From: JAYPWI01 sp964629575
GTDB taxonomy: Bacteria > Actinomycetota > Acidimicrobiia > Acidimicrobiales > Poriferisodalaceae
Assembly: GCA_964629575.1 (NCBI GenBank)
Contig: CAZVUM010000009.1
Coordinates: forward strand, 38,118 to 102,117
DNA length: 64,000 bases
Reading direction: 5' to 3'
Made by a program: the position numbers and the translations under genes. The notes beneath the pieces were generated by a model. It did no database searches, was not told the origin of the DNA, and worked only from the letters and a program-made list of their open reading frames with translations. Each line of letters starts with the position of its first letter. Position 1 is the first letter of the stretch. Positions 49,886-58,028 of this stretch are shown here, one piece after another.

Positions 49886-50823
49886 CGTCTCGACCCGGCG
49901 TGGGCCCGGCGCGCTCCGACGCGGGGTCGGTACTCACCGACGATCGCTGGGCCGAACTGCTCGAACTGCGTGCCACGATGCCCGAGCTCATCTCAACTCG
50001 GGCCCAGACCCGCCGCAGGCGCCAGCTGCTGCAGGGTGACGGGCGCCTCTTCTTCCTCGCAGCGGACCACACAGCTCGTGGCATGACCGGAGTCAGCGGA
50101 CAACCCATGGTCATGGCCGATCGCCGGGACCAGCTCGAACGCCTCCTCATCGGTCTCGCTGACCCGAGGGTCGATGGGTTGCTCGCTAGCCCCGACATCG
50201 TGGAGGAGCTGCTCTTGCTGGGAGCGCTCCACGACAAGTTGGTGATCGGCTCGATGAACCGGGGAGGCCTCCAGGGCGCGAGCTGGGAACTCGACGACCG
50301 CTTCACCGGATACGACGCGGCCTCGATCGCGAGGAGCCTGCTCGACGGCGGAAAGATGCTGCTGCGGATCGACGATGAGGACCCTGGGACCGTGCCGACG
50401 CTGCACGCCTGCTCGGGTGCGGTGAGTGAGCTCGCCGATCTCGATCTGATGGCCATGGTGGAGCCGCTGCCGTACACCAAAGCCGCCGACGGCTCGGCGG
50501 TGTTGCTCGATGACGACGATGCGCTGGTCCGAGCGGTCGGCGTTGCAAGCAGCCTGGGGACGACGTCTGCACGCACCTGGCTGAAGGTGCCGGCGACCGA
50601 CGATGTGGAGCGGATCATGGCGGCAACGACGCTGCCTGCGCTGATCTTGGGGGGTGCGCCCGGAAGCGGGGCCGAGGATGCGTTCGCCGCCTGGGAACGG
50701 GCGTTGAACGTGCCGCAGGTTCGGGGGCTGACCGTCGGGCGAAAGCTGTTGTACCCCGCCGATGGGGACGTCGCCGCAGCTGTGGCTGCCGCCGGCTCCG
50801 TCGTTCACCCAGGAGCAGGCTGA
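49882..50823 (+). CDS. Cgl0158-type (beta/alpha)8-barrel protein of inositol clusters
   Basis: A 313-residue barrel protein resembling the Cgl0158 family found in actinobacterial inositol clusters and the DUF2090-like domain fused to some IolC proteins, both related to class I aldolases. RLFFLAADHTARGMTGVSGQ (about 53-72) and LVIGSMNRGGLQGASWELDD (about 115-134) are characteristic, and AARTWLKVP-like SARTWLKVPATDDVERIM (about 230) has a conserved Lys. The start is GTG overlapping the kinase stop (GTGA). It may be the aldolase for the phosphorylated intermediate, or assist it; a second aldolase lies at 56580. Confidence 0.8.
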   Translation: MTSRPGVGPARSDAGSVLTDDRWAELLELRATMPELISTRAQTRRRRQLLQGDGRLFFLAADHTARGMTGVSGQPMVMADRRDQLERLLIGLADPRVDGLLASPDIVEELLLLGALHDKLVIGSMNRGGLQGASWELDDRFTGYDAASIARSLLDGGKMLLRIDDEDPGTVPTLHACSGAVSELADLDLMAMVEPLPYTKAADGSAVLLDDDDALVRAVGVASSLGTTSARTWLKVPATDDVERIMAATTLPALILGGAPGSGAEDAFAAWERALNVPQVRGLTVGRKLLYPADGDVAAAVAAAGSVVHPGAG

Positions 50824-52031
50824 TGGATCGACCGCGTCTCGGAGTTGCCGTCGTGGGGTTCGGGTGGATGGGCCAAGCGCACAGCCGCTCGATCGCCCGC
50901 ATTCCGACGCTGTTTCCCAAGCGAACCTTCGACGCCGAGCTGGTCGTCATCTCCGACAACGTCGCTGCCCGGGTGACCCAGGCGATCGACGACTTCGGCT
51001 TTCGGGAGGGCACGACGGACTGGGAGGCAGCGATCTCGCATCCTGAGGTCGATGTCGTGTGCGTGTGTGCCCCCAACATGCTCCACGAGCCGATCGCGGT
51101 AGCCGCCGCCGAAGCCGGCAAGAACGTGTTCTGTGAGAAACCGGTGGGTGGCAAGCCCGACCAGACGGTACGAGTCGCCGAAGCGGCCCGACGCTCCGGA
51201 GCCATCACCGGGGTCGGGTACAACTACCGCTGGGCGCCGCTCGTGCAATACGCCAAGCAGCTCATCGACGGAGGCGAGCTCGGCGAGATCACCAACTACC
51301 GCGGGCGCTTCTTCTCGATGTACGGCGCCGACCCGATGGGTCTGCTTTCGTGGCGCTTCCAGCTCGACGGCGCCGGCCACGGCGTGTCGAGCGACATCTT
51401 GAGTCACTCGATCGACCTCGCACACATGCTCATCGGCCCCATCGCCAAGGTCGTGGGCACAGGGCACACCTTCATCACCGAGCGGCCCCTCCCCAAGGAG
51501 GGCGGAACGCACTACGACCGCGGTGAGCCAGGCGATCCCACCGGTCCGGTGGAGAACGAGGACTACTTCGGCGCGCTGGCCGTGTTCGAGAACGGTGCGC
51601 GGGGCACCTTCGAGTCCTCGCGAGCCATCGTGGGGCCCGAGAGCCAGTGCGCGTTCGAGGTCTATGGCACCAAGGGCTCGCTCATGTGGAACTTGGAGAA
51701 GCTCAACGAGCTTCAGCTCTACCTCGACGGGGAGCGTTCGAGGGGGTACACGACGGTGTACGGCGGCGATCGCTACCCCTATCACGGCAACTTCGTCCCA
51801 GGCGATGCCAACCCCATCGCATACGAGGACCTCAAGGTGATCGAGGAGTACGAGTACCTGAGCTCTGTCGCCGCGGGTCGGCGGCATCGGCCGGGCTTCG
51901 AGGAGGCGGTCGACTACGTGAGCGTCCAACAGGCGCTGCTCTCGAGCTGGGAGAGCGAACGGTGGGAGCCGGTCGTGCGCCTCGGGGACCTGCCCGCCTC
52001 GAAGGACTCACAGGACCCGAAGGAGCGGTGA
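50823..52031 (+). CDS. Gfo/Idh/MocA-family oxidoreductase (third)
   Basis: A 402-residue dehydrogenase. VAVVGFGWMGQAHSRSIARI (about 8-27) binds NAD(P), KNVFCEKPVGGKPDQT (about 100-115) carries the EKP Lys, and GVSSDILSHSIDLAHMLIGP (about 186-205) has the D/H catalytic pair. It overlaps both neighbours by one base (TGATG to IolD). It is longer than IolG and of a different subgroup, so it may handle another inositol isomer, such as scyllo- or D-chiro-inositol, feeding the same pathway. Confidence 0.9.
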   Translation: MDRPRLGVAVVGFGWMGQAHSRSIARIPTLFPKRTFDAELVVISDNVAARVTQAIDDFGFREGTTDWEAAISHPEVDVVCVCAPNMLHEPIAVAAAEAGKNVFCEKPVGGKPDQTVRVAEAARRSGAITGVGYNYRWAPLVQYAKQLIDGGELGEITNYRGRFFSMYGADPMGLLSWRFQLDGAGHGVSSDILSHSIDLAHMLIGPIAKVVGTGHTFITERPLPKEGGTHYDRGEPGDPTGPVENEDYFGALAVFENGARGTFESSRAIVGPESQCAFEVYGTKGSLMWNLEKLNELQLYLDGERSRGYTTVYGGDRYPYHGNFVPGDANPIAYEDLKVIEEYEYLSSVAAGRRHRPGFEEAVDYVSVQQALLSSWESERWEPVVRLGDLPASKDSQDPKER

Positions 52032-53884
52032 TGGAGACCGTCAGGCTCACGATGGCCGAGGCCATGGTCAGACACCTCGCAGCGCAGCGCACGATCCTGG
52101 GAGATGGCTCCGAGGCGCAGTTGTTCCCCGGCGTGTTCGCCATCTTCGGGCACGGCAACGTGACGAGCCTCGGGCTCGCACTCCACGCCCATCAAGATGT
52201 CCTTGCGACCTGGCGGGGCCAGAACGAGCAGGGAATGGCCCTGGCCGGTGTTGCGTACGCGAAGGCGATGCGCCGGCGTCAGATCATGGTGGCGACCTCG
52301 TCCGTCGGGCCCGGTGCAACCAACATGGTGACGGCAGCGGGCGTAGCGCATGCCAATCGCCTGCCGCTTCTCATCTTGGCGGGCGACACCTTTCACAGTC
52401 GCCTGCCCGATCCCGTTCTCCAGCAGGTGGAGCACTTCGGCGAGCCCTCCACAACGTGCAACGACGCCTTTCGTGCGGTCACTCGCTATTGGGACAGGAT
52501 CACCACACCTGCACAGCTCCTCACCTCGCTGCCGCACGCCATCCAGACGATGCTCGATCCTGCCGACTGCGGGCCGGCGTTCCTCGGGCTACCGCAAGAC
52601 GTCCAGGCCGAAGCCTACGACTGGCCCGCCGCATTCTTCGAGACCCGCGTGCACGACATCGCACGTCCCCGAGCAGCCTCGGCCCAGCTCGTTGAGGCAG
52701 CCGCTGCCATCGCCGGCGCCGAAACGCCGCTGATCATCTGCGGCGGGGGAGTCCACTACTCCTTCGCCGAGGCGGAGCTGCAGGCCTTCGCAGAGGCGCA
52801 CAACATTCCCGTTGTCGAAACCGTTGCAGGAAAGGCCTCTCTCCTGGCCTCCCACCCGCTCAACGCTGGCCCGATCGGAGTCACCGGGTGCACCTCGGCC
52901 AACGCGCTCGCCGCAGAGGCCGACGTCGTGATCTCGGTGGGATGTCGGCTGCAGGACTTCGCGACGGGCTCGTGGACGGTTTTCAAGAACGAGTCGGTGC
53001 AGATCGTCGGTCTCAACACCGCCAGGTACGACGCCACCAAGCACTTCTCGATCGCCGTGGTCGGGGACGCGCGAGAGTCCCTCGCCGAGCTCACCGGCCG
53101 CTTGGGCAACTATGCCGCCCCCACCTCGTGGTCCGACACCGCAGCGACCGAGACCGCCCAGTACCACGCCTACATCGACAAGATCGCCGCGCCAGATGCC
53201 GTCGAGTCAGGACCGCCCAGCTACGCCCAGGTCGTCGGTGCCATCGATCGGGTCGCAGGACCCCACCACTTCGCGCTCGCCGCGGCCGGCGGCTTCCCTG
53301 GGGAGGTCAACAACGGGTGGCGGGCCAAGGCGCTCAACAGCTTCGACTGTGAGTACGGCTACTCCTGTATGGGCTATGAGACCTCTGGTGGGTGGGGCGC
53401 CAAGATGGCGATGCCGGACAAGGAGGTGGTGGTCTTCGTCGGCGACGGTTCGTATCTGATGATGAACAGCGACCTCTACAGCTCCGTGCTCTCGGGTCAC
53501 AAGCTGATCGTGATCGTGTGCGACAACGGCGGCTTCGCGGTCATCAACCGGTTGCAGGTCAACCAGGGCGGAGAACCCTTCAACAACCTCCTCGCGGATT
53601 CTCGAGTCGTGGAGGAGGTGCGCGTCGACTTCGCCGCCCACGCCCGTTCGATGGGGTGCCTTGCCGAAACCGTCTCCACGATCGACGAGCTCGACGCAGC
53701 GTTCGCGCGGGCGGAGGCTGCCGATCGCACGTACGTGATCGCGATGCAGGTCCATCAGTACGAGTGGACTGAGGGCGGTTCGTTCTGGGAGGTCGGCGTC
53801 CCCGAGGTGTCGGATCGCAGCGCGGTCAACGAGGCCCGAGCAGCGCTCGAAGAGGGCCTCGCCGAGCAGCGGCGAGGGCGGTGA
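52031..53884 (+). CDS. iolD: 3D-(3,5/4)-trihydroxycyclohexane-1,2-dione acylhydrolase
   Basis: A 617-residue thiamine-diphosphate enzyme that cleaves the cyclic dione of the inositol pathway to 5-deoxyglucuronate. The activating Glu is in WRGQNEQGMALAGVAYAKAM (about 59-78), IFGHGNVTSLGLALHAHQDV (about 38-57) is IolD-like, and the ThDP/Mg motif is VFVGDGSYLMMNSDLYSS (about 472-489). The length matches IolD (about 620-640). It is directly coupled to the preceding dehydrogenase and the following SDR gene (GTGA). This gene is the clearest marker of inositol breakdown in the window. Confidence 0.95.
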   Translation: METVRLTMAEAMVRHLAAQRTILGDGSEAQLFPGVFAIFGHGNVTSLGLALHAHQDVLATWRGQNEQGMALAGVAYAKAMRRRQIMVATSSVGPGATNMVTAAGVAHANRLPLLILAGDTFHSRLPDPVLQQVEHFGEPSTTCNDAFRAVTRYWDRITTPAQLLTSLPHAIQTMLDPADCGPAFLGLPQDVQAEAYDWPAAFFETRVHDIARPRAASAQLVEAAAAIAGAETPLIICGGGVHYSFAEAELQAFAEAHNIPVVETVAGKASLLASHPLNAGPIGVTGCTSANALAAEADVVISVGCRLQDFATGSWTVFKNESVQIVGLNTARYDATKHFSIAVVGDARESLAELTGRLGNYAAPTSWSDTAATETAQYHAYIDKIAAPDAVESGPPSYAQVVGAIDRVAGPHHFALAAAGGFPGEVNNGWRAKALNSFDCEYGYSCMGYETSGGWGAKMAMPDKEVVVFVGDGSYLMMNSDLYSSVLSGHKLIVIVCDNGGFAVINRLQVNQGGEPFNNLLADSRVVEEVRVDFAAHARSMGCLAETVSTIDELDAAFARAEAADRTYVIAMQVHQYEWTEGGSFWEVGVPEVSDRSAVNEARAALEEGLAEQRRGR

Positions 53885-54720
53885 GCCCAGTGGGCGGCGA
53901 TGACTCCTTCGGCGGGCGGGTCGCGGTGATCAGTGGAGGCACCCAGGGTCTGGGCCTCGCCGTCGCCGGACAGCTGCGTGAGGGCGGGGCGAGCGGACTC
54001 CTTCTCGTCGGCCGCGATCTCGCCAAGGCCGAAACAGCGGCATCGGAGCTCCACACAGACACCTGCAGGGTCGTCGCACACAGCGCTGACGTCGGAACGG
54101 TCGAGGGGTGTGAGTCGGTGATCGATCGGCTCGACGCTGCCTTCGGAACCTGCCACGGCCTGGTCAACTGCGCTGCACGAACCGACAGGGGCTCAGTGTG
54201 GGACACCGCTCCGGAGCTGTGGGACGCCATGTACTTCGTCAATGTTCGAGGTCCCGCTCTCCTGTCACAGGGTGTCGCCCGGATCATGGCGCGAGAGGGC
54301 GCAGACGGGTCGATCGTCAACATCGGCTCCACGGCCTCCCACGGCGGGGCGCCGAGGCTTCTCGCCTATTCGACGAGCAAGAGTGCCCTGGTCGCGATGA
54401 CCAGGAGCCTGGCGTTCCAGCTGATGCGCCACCGCATTCGGGTCAACCTCCTCAACCCGGGCTGGATGGACACCCCGGCGGAGGACGCAACCCAACGCGA
54501 GTGGGAAGGGGCCGAGGACGGGTGGCTGGCTGCCGCCGAGGCTGGGCAGCCATGGGGCAAGCTCATCAAGCCAGACGAGATCGCCAACACCGTCGTCCAC
54601 CTCCTGAGCCCGCGCTCGGGAATGCTCAGCGGCGCGGTGATCGACTGGGATCAGACGGTGCTCGGAGCGGGCGACCTGCCTCGGCCCGCAGCCGAACTCG
54701 GACCGGAGGTACTCCCGTGA
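53881..54720 (+). CDS. Short-chain dehydrogenase/reductase
   Basis: A 279-residue SDR. The cofactor motif is AVISGGTQGLGLAVAGQL (about 15-32), NCAARTDRG (about 97) replaces NNAG, and the catalytic Ser and YxxxK are in NIGSTASHGGAPRLLAYSTS (about 142-161) followed by K. The ending is normal. SDRs in inositol clusters are often linked to inositol isomers or the next keto intermediate. It is coupled on both sides (GTGA overlaps), so it must work with IolD and IolG. Confidence 0.88.
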   Translation: MSPVGGDDSFGGRVAVISGGTQGLGLAVAGQLREGGASGLLLVGRDLAKAETAASELHTDTCRVVAHSADVGTVEGCESVIDRLDAAFGTCHGLVNCAARTDRGSVWDTAPELWDAMYFVNVRGPALLSQGVARIMAREGADGSIVNIGSTASHGGAPRLLAYSTSKSALVAMTRSLAFQLMRHRIRVNLLNPGWMDTPAEDATQREWEGAEDGWLAAAEAGQPWGKLIKPDEIANTVVHLLSPRSGMLSGAVIDWDQTVLGAGDLPRPAAELGPEVLP

Positions 54721-55736
54721 GTGACTCCTCGCCGCTGCGTCTCGGGGTGTTGGGTGTTGGCCGCATCGGCCGGATGCACGTCGACCTCCTCCACAACCGG
54801 GTGGTGGGTGCAACGGTGAGCGCCGTGTACGACGTTCACGCGCCATCCGCGGTCGAAGTCGCGTCCGGGGTCGGGGCGGCTGTTGCTGTGACCGCTTCGG
54901 AGCTGATTCGAAGTGACGACGTCGATGCGGTTGCGATCTGCTCCTCGACCGACACCCACGTCGATCTCCTCGTCGAAGCCGCAGAGGTGGGCAAGCCGAT
55001 CTTCGTCGAAAAACCGCTGTCGCTCGACCTGGCGGAGGTCGACCGCGGCGTCGCCGCGATCGAGACCGCTGGGGTGTCGGCGCAGGTCGGCTTCAATCGT
55101 CGATTCGATCCGAGTCACCGAGCCGTCCGCGACGCTGTCGTCGATGGTCGCGTCGGTGACGTCCAGATGCTCCGCGTCACCAGCCGAGATCCCGCACCCC
55201 CACCACTCGAGTACATCGCGGTCTCGGGCGGGATCTTTCTCGACATGACGATCCACGACTTCGACATGGCCCGCTTCGTGACGGCCAGCGAGGTCACCGA
55301 GGTCTTCGCTGTCGGCGATGTCATGGTCGATCCAGCGATCGGACAATCCGGAGACCTGGACACCGTCGTGCTCGTCCTGCGGCATGAGAACGGTGCCATC
55401 ACCACGATCGACAACAGCCGACAGGCGGTCTACGGCTACGACCAGCGAGTCGAGGTGTTCGGCTCGCACGGGATGGCCGCATCGGACAACCACGCGGACA
55501 ACTCGACTGTGGTGCGCACCGCCGCCGGGTCAGCAGGCGCCCCGGTGCCGTACTTCTTCCTGGACCGGTACATCCCGTCCTACCTGGCCGAATGGGACGC
55601 ATTCGTCGCGATGGTGCGCGACGGGGGTCCGTCGCCGGTGACCGTTCACGACGGTCGCGCGCCGCTCCTCATGGGGCTGGCCGCCCGCCGTTCTGTCGAA
55701 GAGAAGCGACCAGTTCGCCTCGAGGAGGTTGAGTGA
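54717..55736 (+). CDS. iolG: Inositol 2-dehydrogenase-like Gfo/Idh/MocA oxidoreductase
   Basis: A 339-residue NAD-dependent dehydrogenase closest in layout to inositol 2-dehydrogenase: LGVLGVGRIGRMHVDLLHNR (about 9-28), PIFVEKPLSLDLAEVDRGVA (about 94-113, catalytic Lys) and GGIFLDMTIHDFDMARFVTA (about 170-189, catalytic D/H pair, IolG-like). QVGFNRRFDPSH is also typical. It oxidises myo-inositol to 2-keto-myo-inositol, the first step of the pathway. The GTG start overlaps the SDR stop, and IolB follows at once (TGATG). Confidence 0.9.
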   Translation: MSDSSPLRLGVLGVGRIGRMHVDLLHNRVVGATVSAVYDVHAPSAVEVASGVGAAVAVTASELIRSDDVDAVAICSSTDTHVDLLVEAAEVGKPIFVEKPLSLDLAEVDRGVAAIETAGVSAQVGFNRRFDPSHRAVRDAVVDGRVGDVQMLRVTSRDPAPPPLEYIAVSGGIFLDMTIHDFDMARFVTASEVTEVFAVGDVMVDPAIGQSGDLDTVVLVLRHENGAITTIDNSRQAVYGYDQRVEVFGSHGMAASDNHADNSTVVRTAAGSAGAPVPYFFLDRYIPSYLAEWDAFVAMVRDGGPSPVTVHDGRAPLLMGLAARRSVEEKRPVRLEEVE

Positions 55737-56563
55737 TGGAGGATCAGGCCCACTACACGCCGGGATCGGATCAGGTCCGACTTCGCATCGATCCGGCGAG
55801 TGCCGGATGGCGTTACCTCGCCTTCGAGGTGGTCGCACCGGGCGACGGTTTCGTGGTCAACGAGTCCGACCGAGAGGTCGCCGTGGTGCCTCTCGGCGGA
55901 GCCGGAACCGCTGATGTCGAGGGCGAGAGGTTCGAGCTCTCCCGGACGTCGGTGTTCGAGGAGATGCCGCACGTGCTGTACCTCCCGCCGGGAGCACGTG
56001 TCGAGCTCTCAGGTGATCCCGACTTCGAGGTGTCGGTCGGGTCCGCGCCGGCCACGGGCAAGTACCCGGTTCGGCTCTTCGCTCCAACGGAGATGAAGAG
56101 CGAGCTGCGCGGCGGTGGCGCGAGCTACCGCCACGTCAACCACGTGTTGGCTCCGCCGCTGCCCGCCGAGCACCTGATCCTCTATGAGGTCTACGTGCCG
56201 CGGGGAACGTGGTCGGGCTGGGCACCCCACTGCCACGACGGGTACGACGGCTCCCCCTACCTGGAGGAGACGTACTACTTCCGCCTCGACCCGGGCGAGG
56301 GCTTCGCGATGCACCGCAACTGGCGCGAAGACGAGCCATTCGACGAGACGTTCGTGGTCGCGGACAAGGACTGCGTCACTGTCCGGAAGGGCTATCACTC
56401 GTCGGTCGCGTGCCCGAGTAGCCACATGTTCTTCCTGAACTACCTGGCTGGAGACCTCTACGACGAGGAACGAACCACGCCCCCGTGCTTCCATGCCGAC
56501 TTCACGTGGATTCAGGACGACTGGGACGCAGGGGCTTGGGAGCTCCCGGTGGTCCGCCCATGA
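55736..56563 (+). CDS. iolB: 5-deoxy-glucuronate isomerase
   Basis: A 275-residue bicupin matching IolB, which isomerises 5-deoxyglucuronate to 2-deoxy-5-keto-gluconate. DSAGWRYLAFEV-like ASAGWRYLAFEVVAPGDGF (about 22-40) opens the first cupin. WAPHCHDGYDGSPYLEETYY (about 162-181) has the metal-binding His and Glu of the second cupin, and TVRKGYHSSVACPSSHMFFL (about 216-235) has the last His. The ATG at 55736 overlaps the iolG stop by one base; a GTG one codon upstream is an alternative. Confidence 0.93.
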   Translation: MEDQAHYTPGSDQVRLRIDPASAGWRYLAFEVVAPGDGFVVNESDREVAVVPLGGAGTADVEGERFELSRTSVFEEMPHVLYLPPGARVELSGDPDFEVSVGSAPATGKYPVRLFAPTEMKSELRGGGASYRHVNHVLAPPLPAEHLILYEVYVPRGTWSGWAPHCHDGYDGSPYLEETYYFRLDPGEGFAMHRNWREDEPFDETFVVADKDCVTVRKGYHSSVACPSSHMFFLNYLAGDLYDEERTTPPCFHADFTWIQDDWDAGAWELPVVRP

Positions 56564-56579
56564 GGATCCGGTCGGCCCG

Positions 56580-57428
56580 GTGAGCCTCGCGTCGGTGAGC
56601 GAGAACGGCCGGTTCGCGGTTCTGGCTCTCGACCATCGCGACTCACTGCGGCAGTTTCTGGAGCCAGAGGACCCCGACCGTGTGTCGGGTTCCGAGCTGA
56701 CGATGCTCAAGCGGATGATCGTCGACGGTGTGGGCATGCTCGCAACCGGCGTGATGCTCGAGCCGGAATACTCGATTCCCCAGGTCAGCGACGTTCTGCC
56801 GCCGCCCGTGGGGTTCTTCGCTGCGCTCGAGGCCCAGGGATACCTGGGAGATCCGGCCGGGACACCGACCCGCATCCTCGACGGCTGGTCGGTCGGAGCG
56901 GCGGTGGCGTCGGGTGCGGCGGTGTTGAAGCTCCTCGTTCACTATCACCCCGACGCATCCAACGCCCCCGACCAGGTGGCGTTCGCCGGCGAGGTGGTCG
57001 CCGAGGCTCGGCGCCATGACGCCTCGATCGTGCTCGAGCCGCTGTTCCACTCACTGGCAGGGCCCGAGGACCGTGAGCGGGTCGTTCTCGCGACGGTCGA
57101 GCACTTCGCGGGCCTTCAACCCGATCTGTTGAAGCTGCCGTTCCCGGTCGACCCGGTTGCGGTTCCCTCCCGCCCGACCCAGCTCGCGGCGTGCGCCGGA
57201 ATCTCGGCACGCAGCCCGATGCCGTGGGCCATGTTGTCCGGGGGCGGCAGCTTCGGCGCCTTCATCGACCAGCTCGGTGTGGCCATGGAGTCCGGCGCAT
57301 CTGGCTGCATGGTCGGGCGCGCCCTGTGGGGTGACGCCGTTCTCGCTCCAGTCGACACGCGGCAGGAGATGATCGACACGCTGGTGCGCGGTCGCATGAT
57401 GGGGGTCCGGGAAGCCGTTGGTCTCTGA
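56580..57428 (+). CDS. LacD-like class I aldolase, probable inositol-pathway aldolase
   Basis: A 282-residue protein of the LacD/DeoC barrel family. FAVLALDHRDSLRQFLEPED (about 11-30) corresponds to the LacD N-terminus. ATGVMLEPEYSIPQ (about 55) follows, and Schiff-base Lys candidates are in AAVLKLLVHYHPDASN (about 115) and PDLLKLPFPVDP (about 181). It may cleave the phosphorylated keto-acid to dihydroxyacetone phosphate and malonate semialdehyde in place of IolJ. The first good start is GTG at 56580, 17 bases after the iolB stop; an ATG overlapping that stop is out of frame. It ends the operon. Confidence 0.8.
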   Translation: MSLASVSENGRFAVLALDHRDSLRQFLEPEDPDRVSGSELTMLKRMIVDGVGMLATGVMLEPEYSIPQVSDVLPPPVGFFAALEAQGYLGDPAGTPTRILDGWSVGAAVASGAAVLKLLVHYHPDASNAPDQVAFAGEVVAEARRHDASIVLEPLFHSLAGPEDRERVVLATVEHFAGLQPDLLKLPFPVDPVAVPSRPTQLAACAGISARSPMPWAMLSGGGSFGAFIDQLGVAMESGASGCMVGRALWGDAVLAPVDTRQEMIDTLVRGRMMGVREAVGL

Positions 57429-57492
57429 TGGGTATCCGCGCCGCCGCGGCTGCGGAGCTACAGACTGGTTCTGTCGGCGCCGATACCCCATC
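57427..57492 (+). terminator. Candidate terminator hairpin at end of inositol operon
   Basis: GATGGGTATC and GCGCC (57427-57442) pair with GGCGCC and GATACCCCATC (57476-57492), apart from one bulged base and one mismatch, around a large loop. It begins inside the aldolase stop codon. It has no U-tract. Confidence 0.45.
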
Positions 57493-57517
57493 GTCCCCCG
57501 ACGCCCTGGAGATTTCC

Positions 57518-58015
57518 ATGAAGAAGTATCTCGCGCTGCTCCTCGCCCTCACGATGGTGGCCGCCGCCTGCGGCGACTCGGACGCCGACGATCCACGTGT
57601 GGCGGAGCTCGCACAGGGGCTCGTCGACGACGAGGACATCGACATCAGCCAAGACGAGGCTGAATGCGCCGCCCGCACGGTGATCGGCGTCTTGGGCGAC
57701 GATGAGATCCAGGCGTTGATCGACAACCCGGGAATCGACCTCGAAGAGACCGGTCTCTCCGCCGAGGCACAGCGTGAGGCTCAGTCGGCCCTGCTCGACT
57801 GCATCGACATCGAAGCGCTCATGAGAGCGAGTTTTGTCGACCAGGGAGCGACCGAGGAGCAAGCGCAGTGCATCGTCGATGGGTTCGGTGAGGACGAGAT
57901 CCGGGAGTTCCTCGAGGTGGCCGGCGGGCCGGACGCGGACAGCGAAGCGGGGTTGGAGATCCTGTTCAAGGTCCTCGAGGTCGCGGCTGGCTGCGGGTTC
58001 GACTTGATTGGTTGA
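57518..58015 (+). CDS. Small acidic lipoprotein (hypothetical)
   Basis: A 165-residue exported protein. MKKYLALLLALTMVAAACGD is a signal peptide with a lipobox Cys at residue 18. The mature part is strongly acidic and mostly helical (VAELAQGLVDDEDIDISQDE, EQAQCIVDGFGEDEIREFLE), with Cys residues at regular places that could form disulfides (AECAARTV, LDCIDIEAL, AQCIVDGF, AAGCGFDL). I recognise no named family. It follows the inositol operon but is separated by a hairpin, and is convergent with the carboxylase gene. Confidence 0.75.
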   Translation: MKKYLALLLALTMVAAACGDSDADDPRVAELAQGLVDDEDIDISQDEAECAARTVIGVLGDDEIQALIDNPGIDLEETGLSAEAQREAQSALLDCIDIEALMRASFVDQGATEEQAQCIVDGFGEDEIREFLEVAGGPDADSEAGLEILFKVLEVAAGCGFDLIG

Positions 58016-58028
58016 AGGCCGGCTTGGC

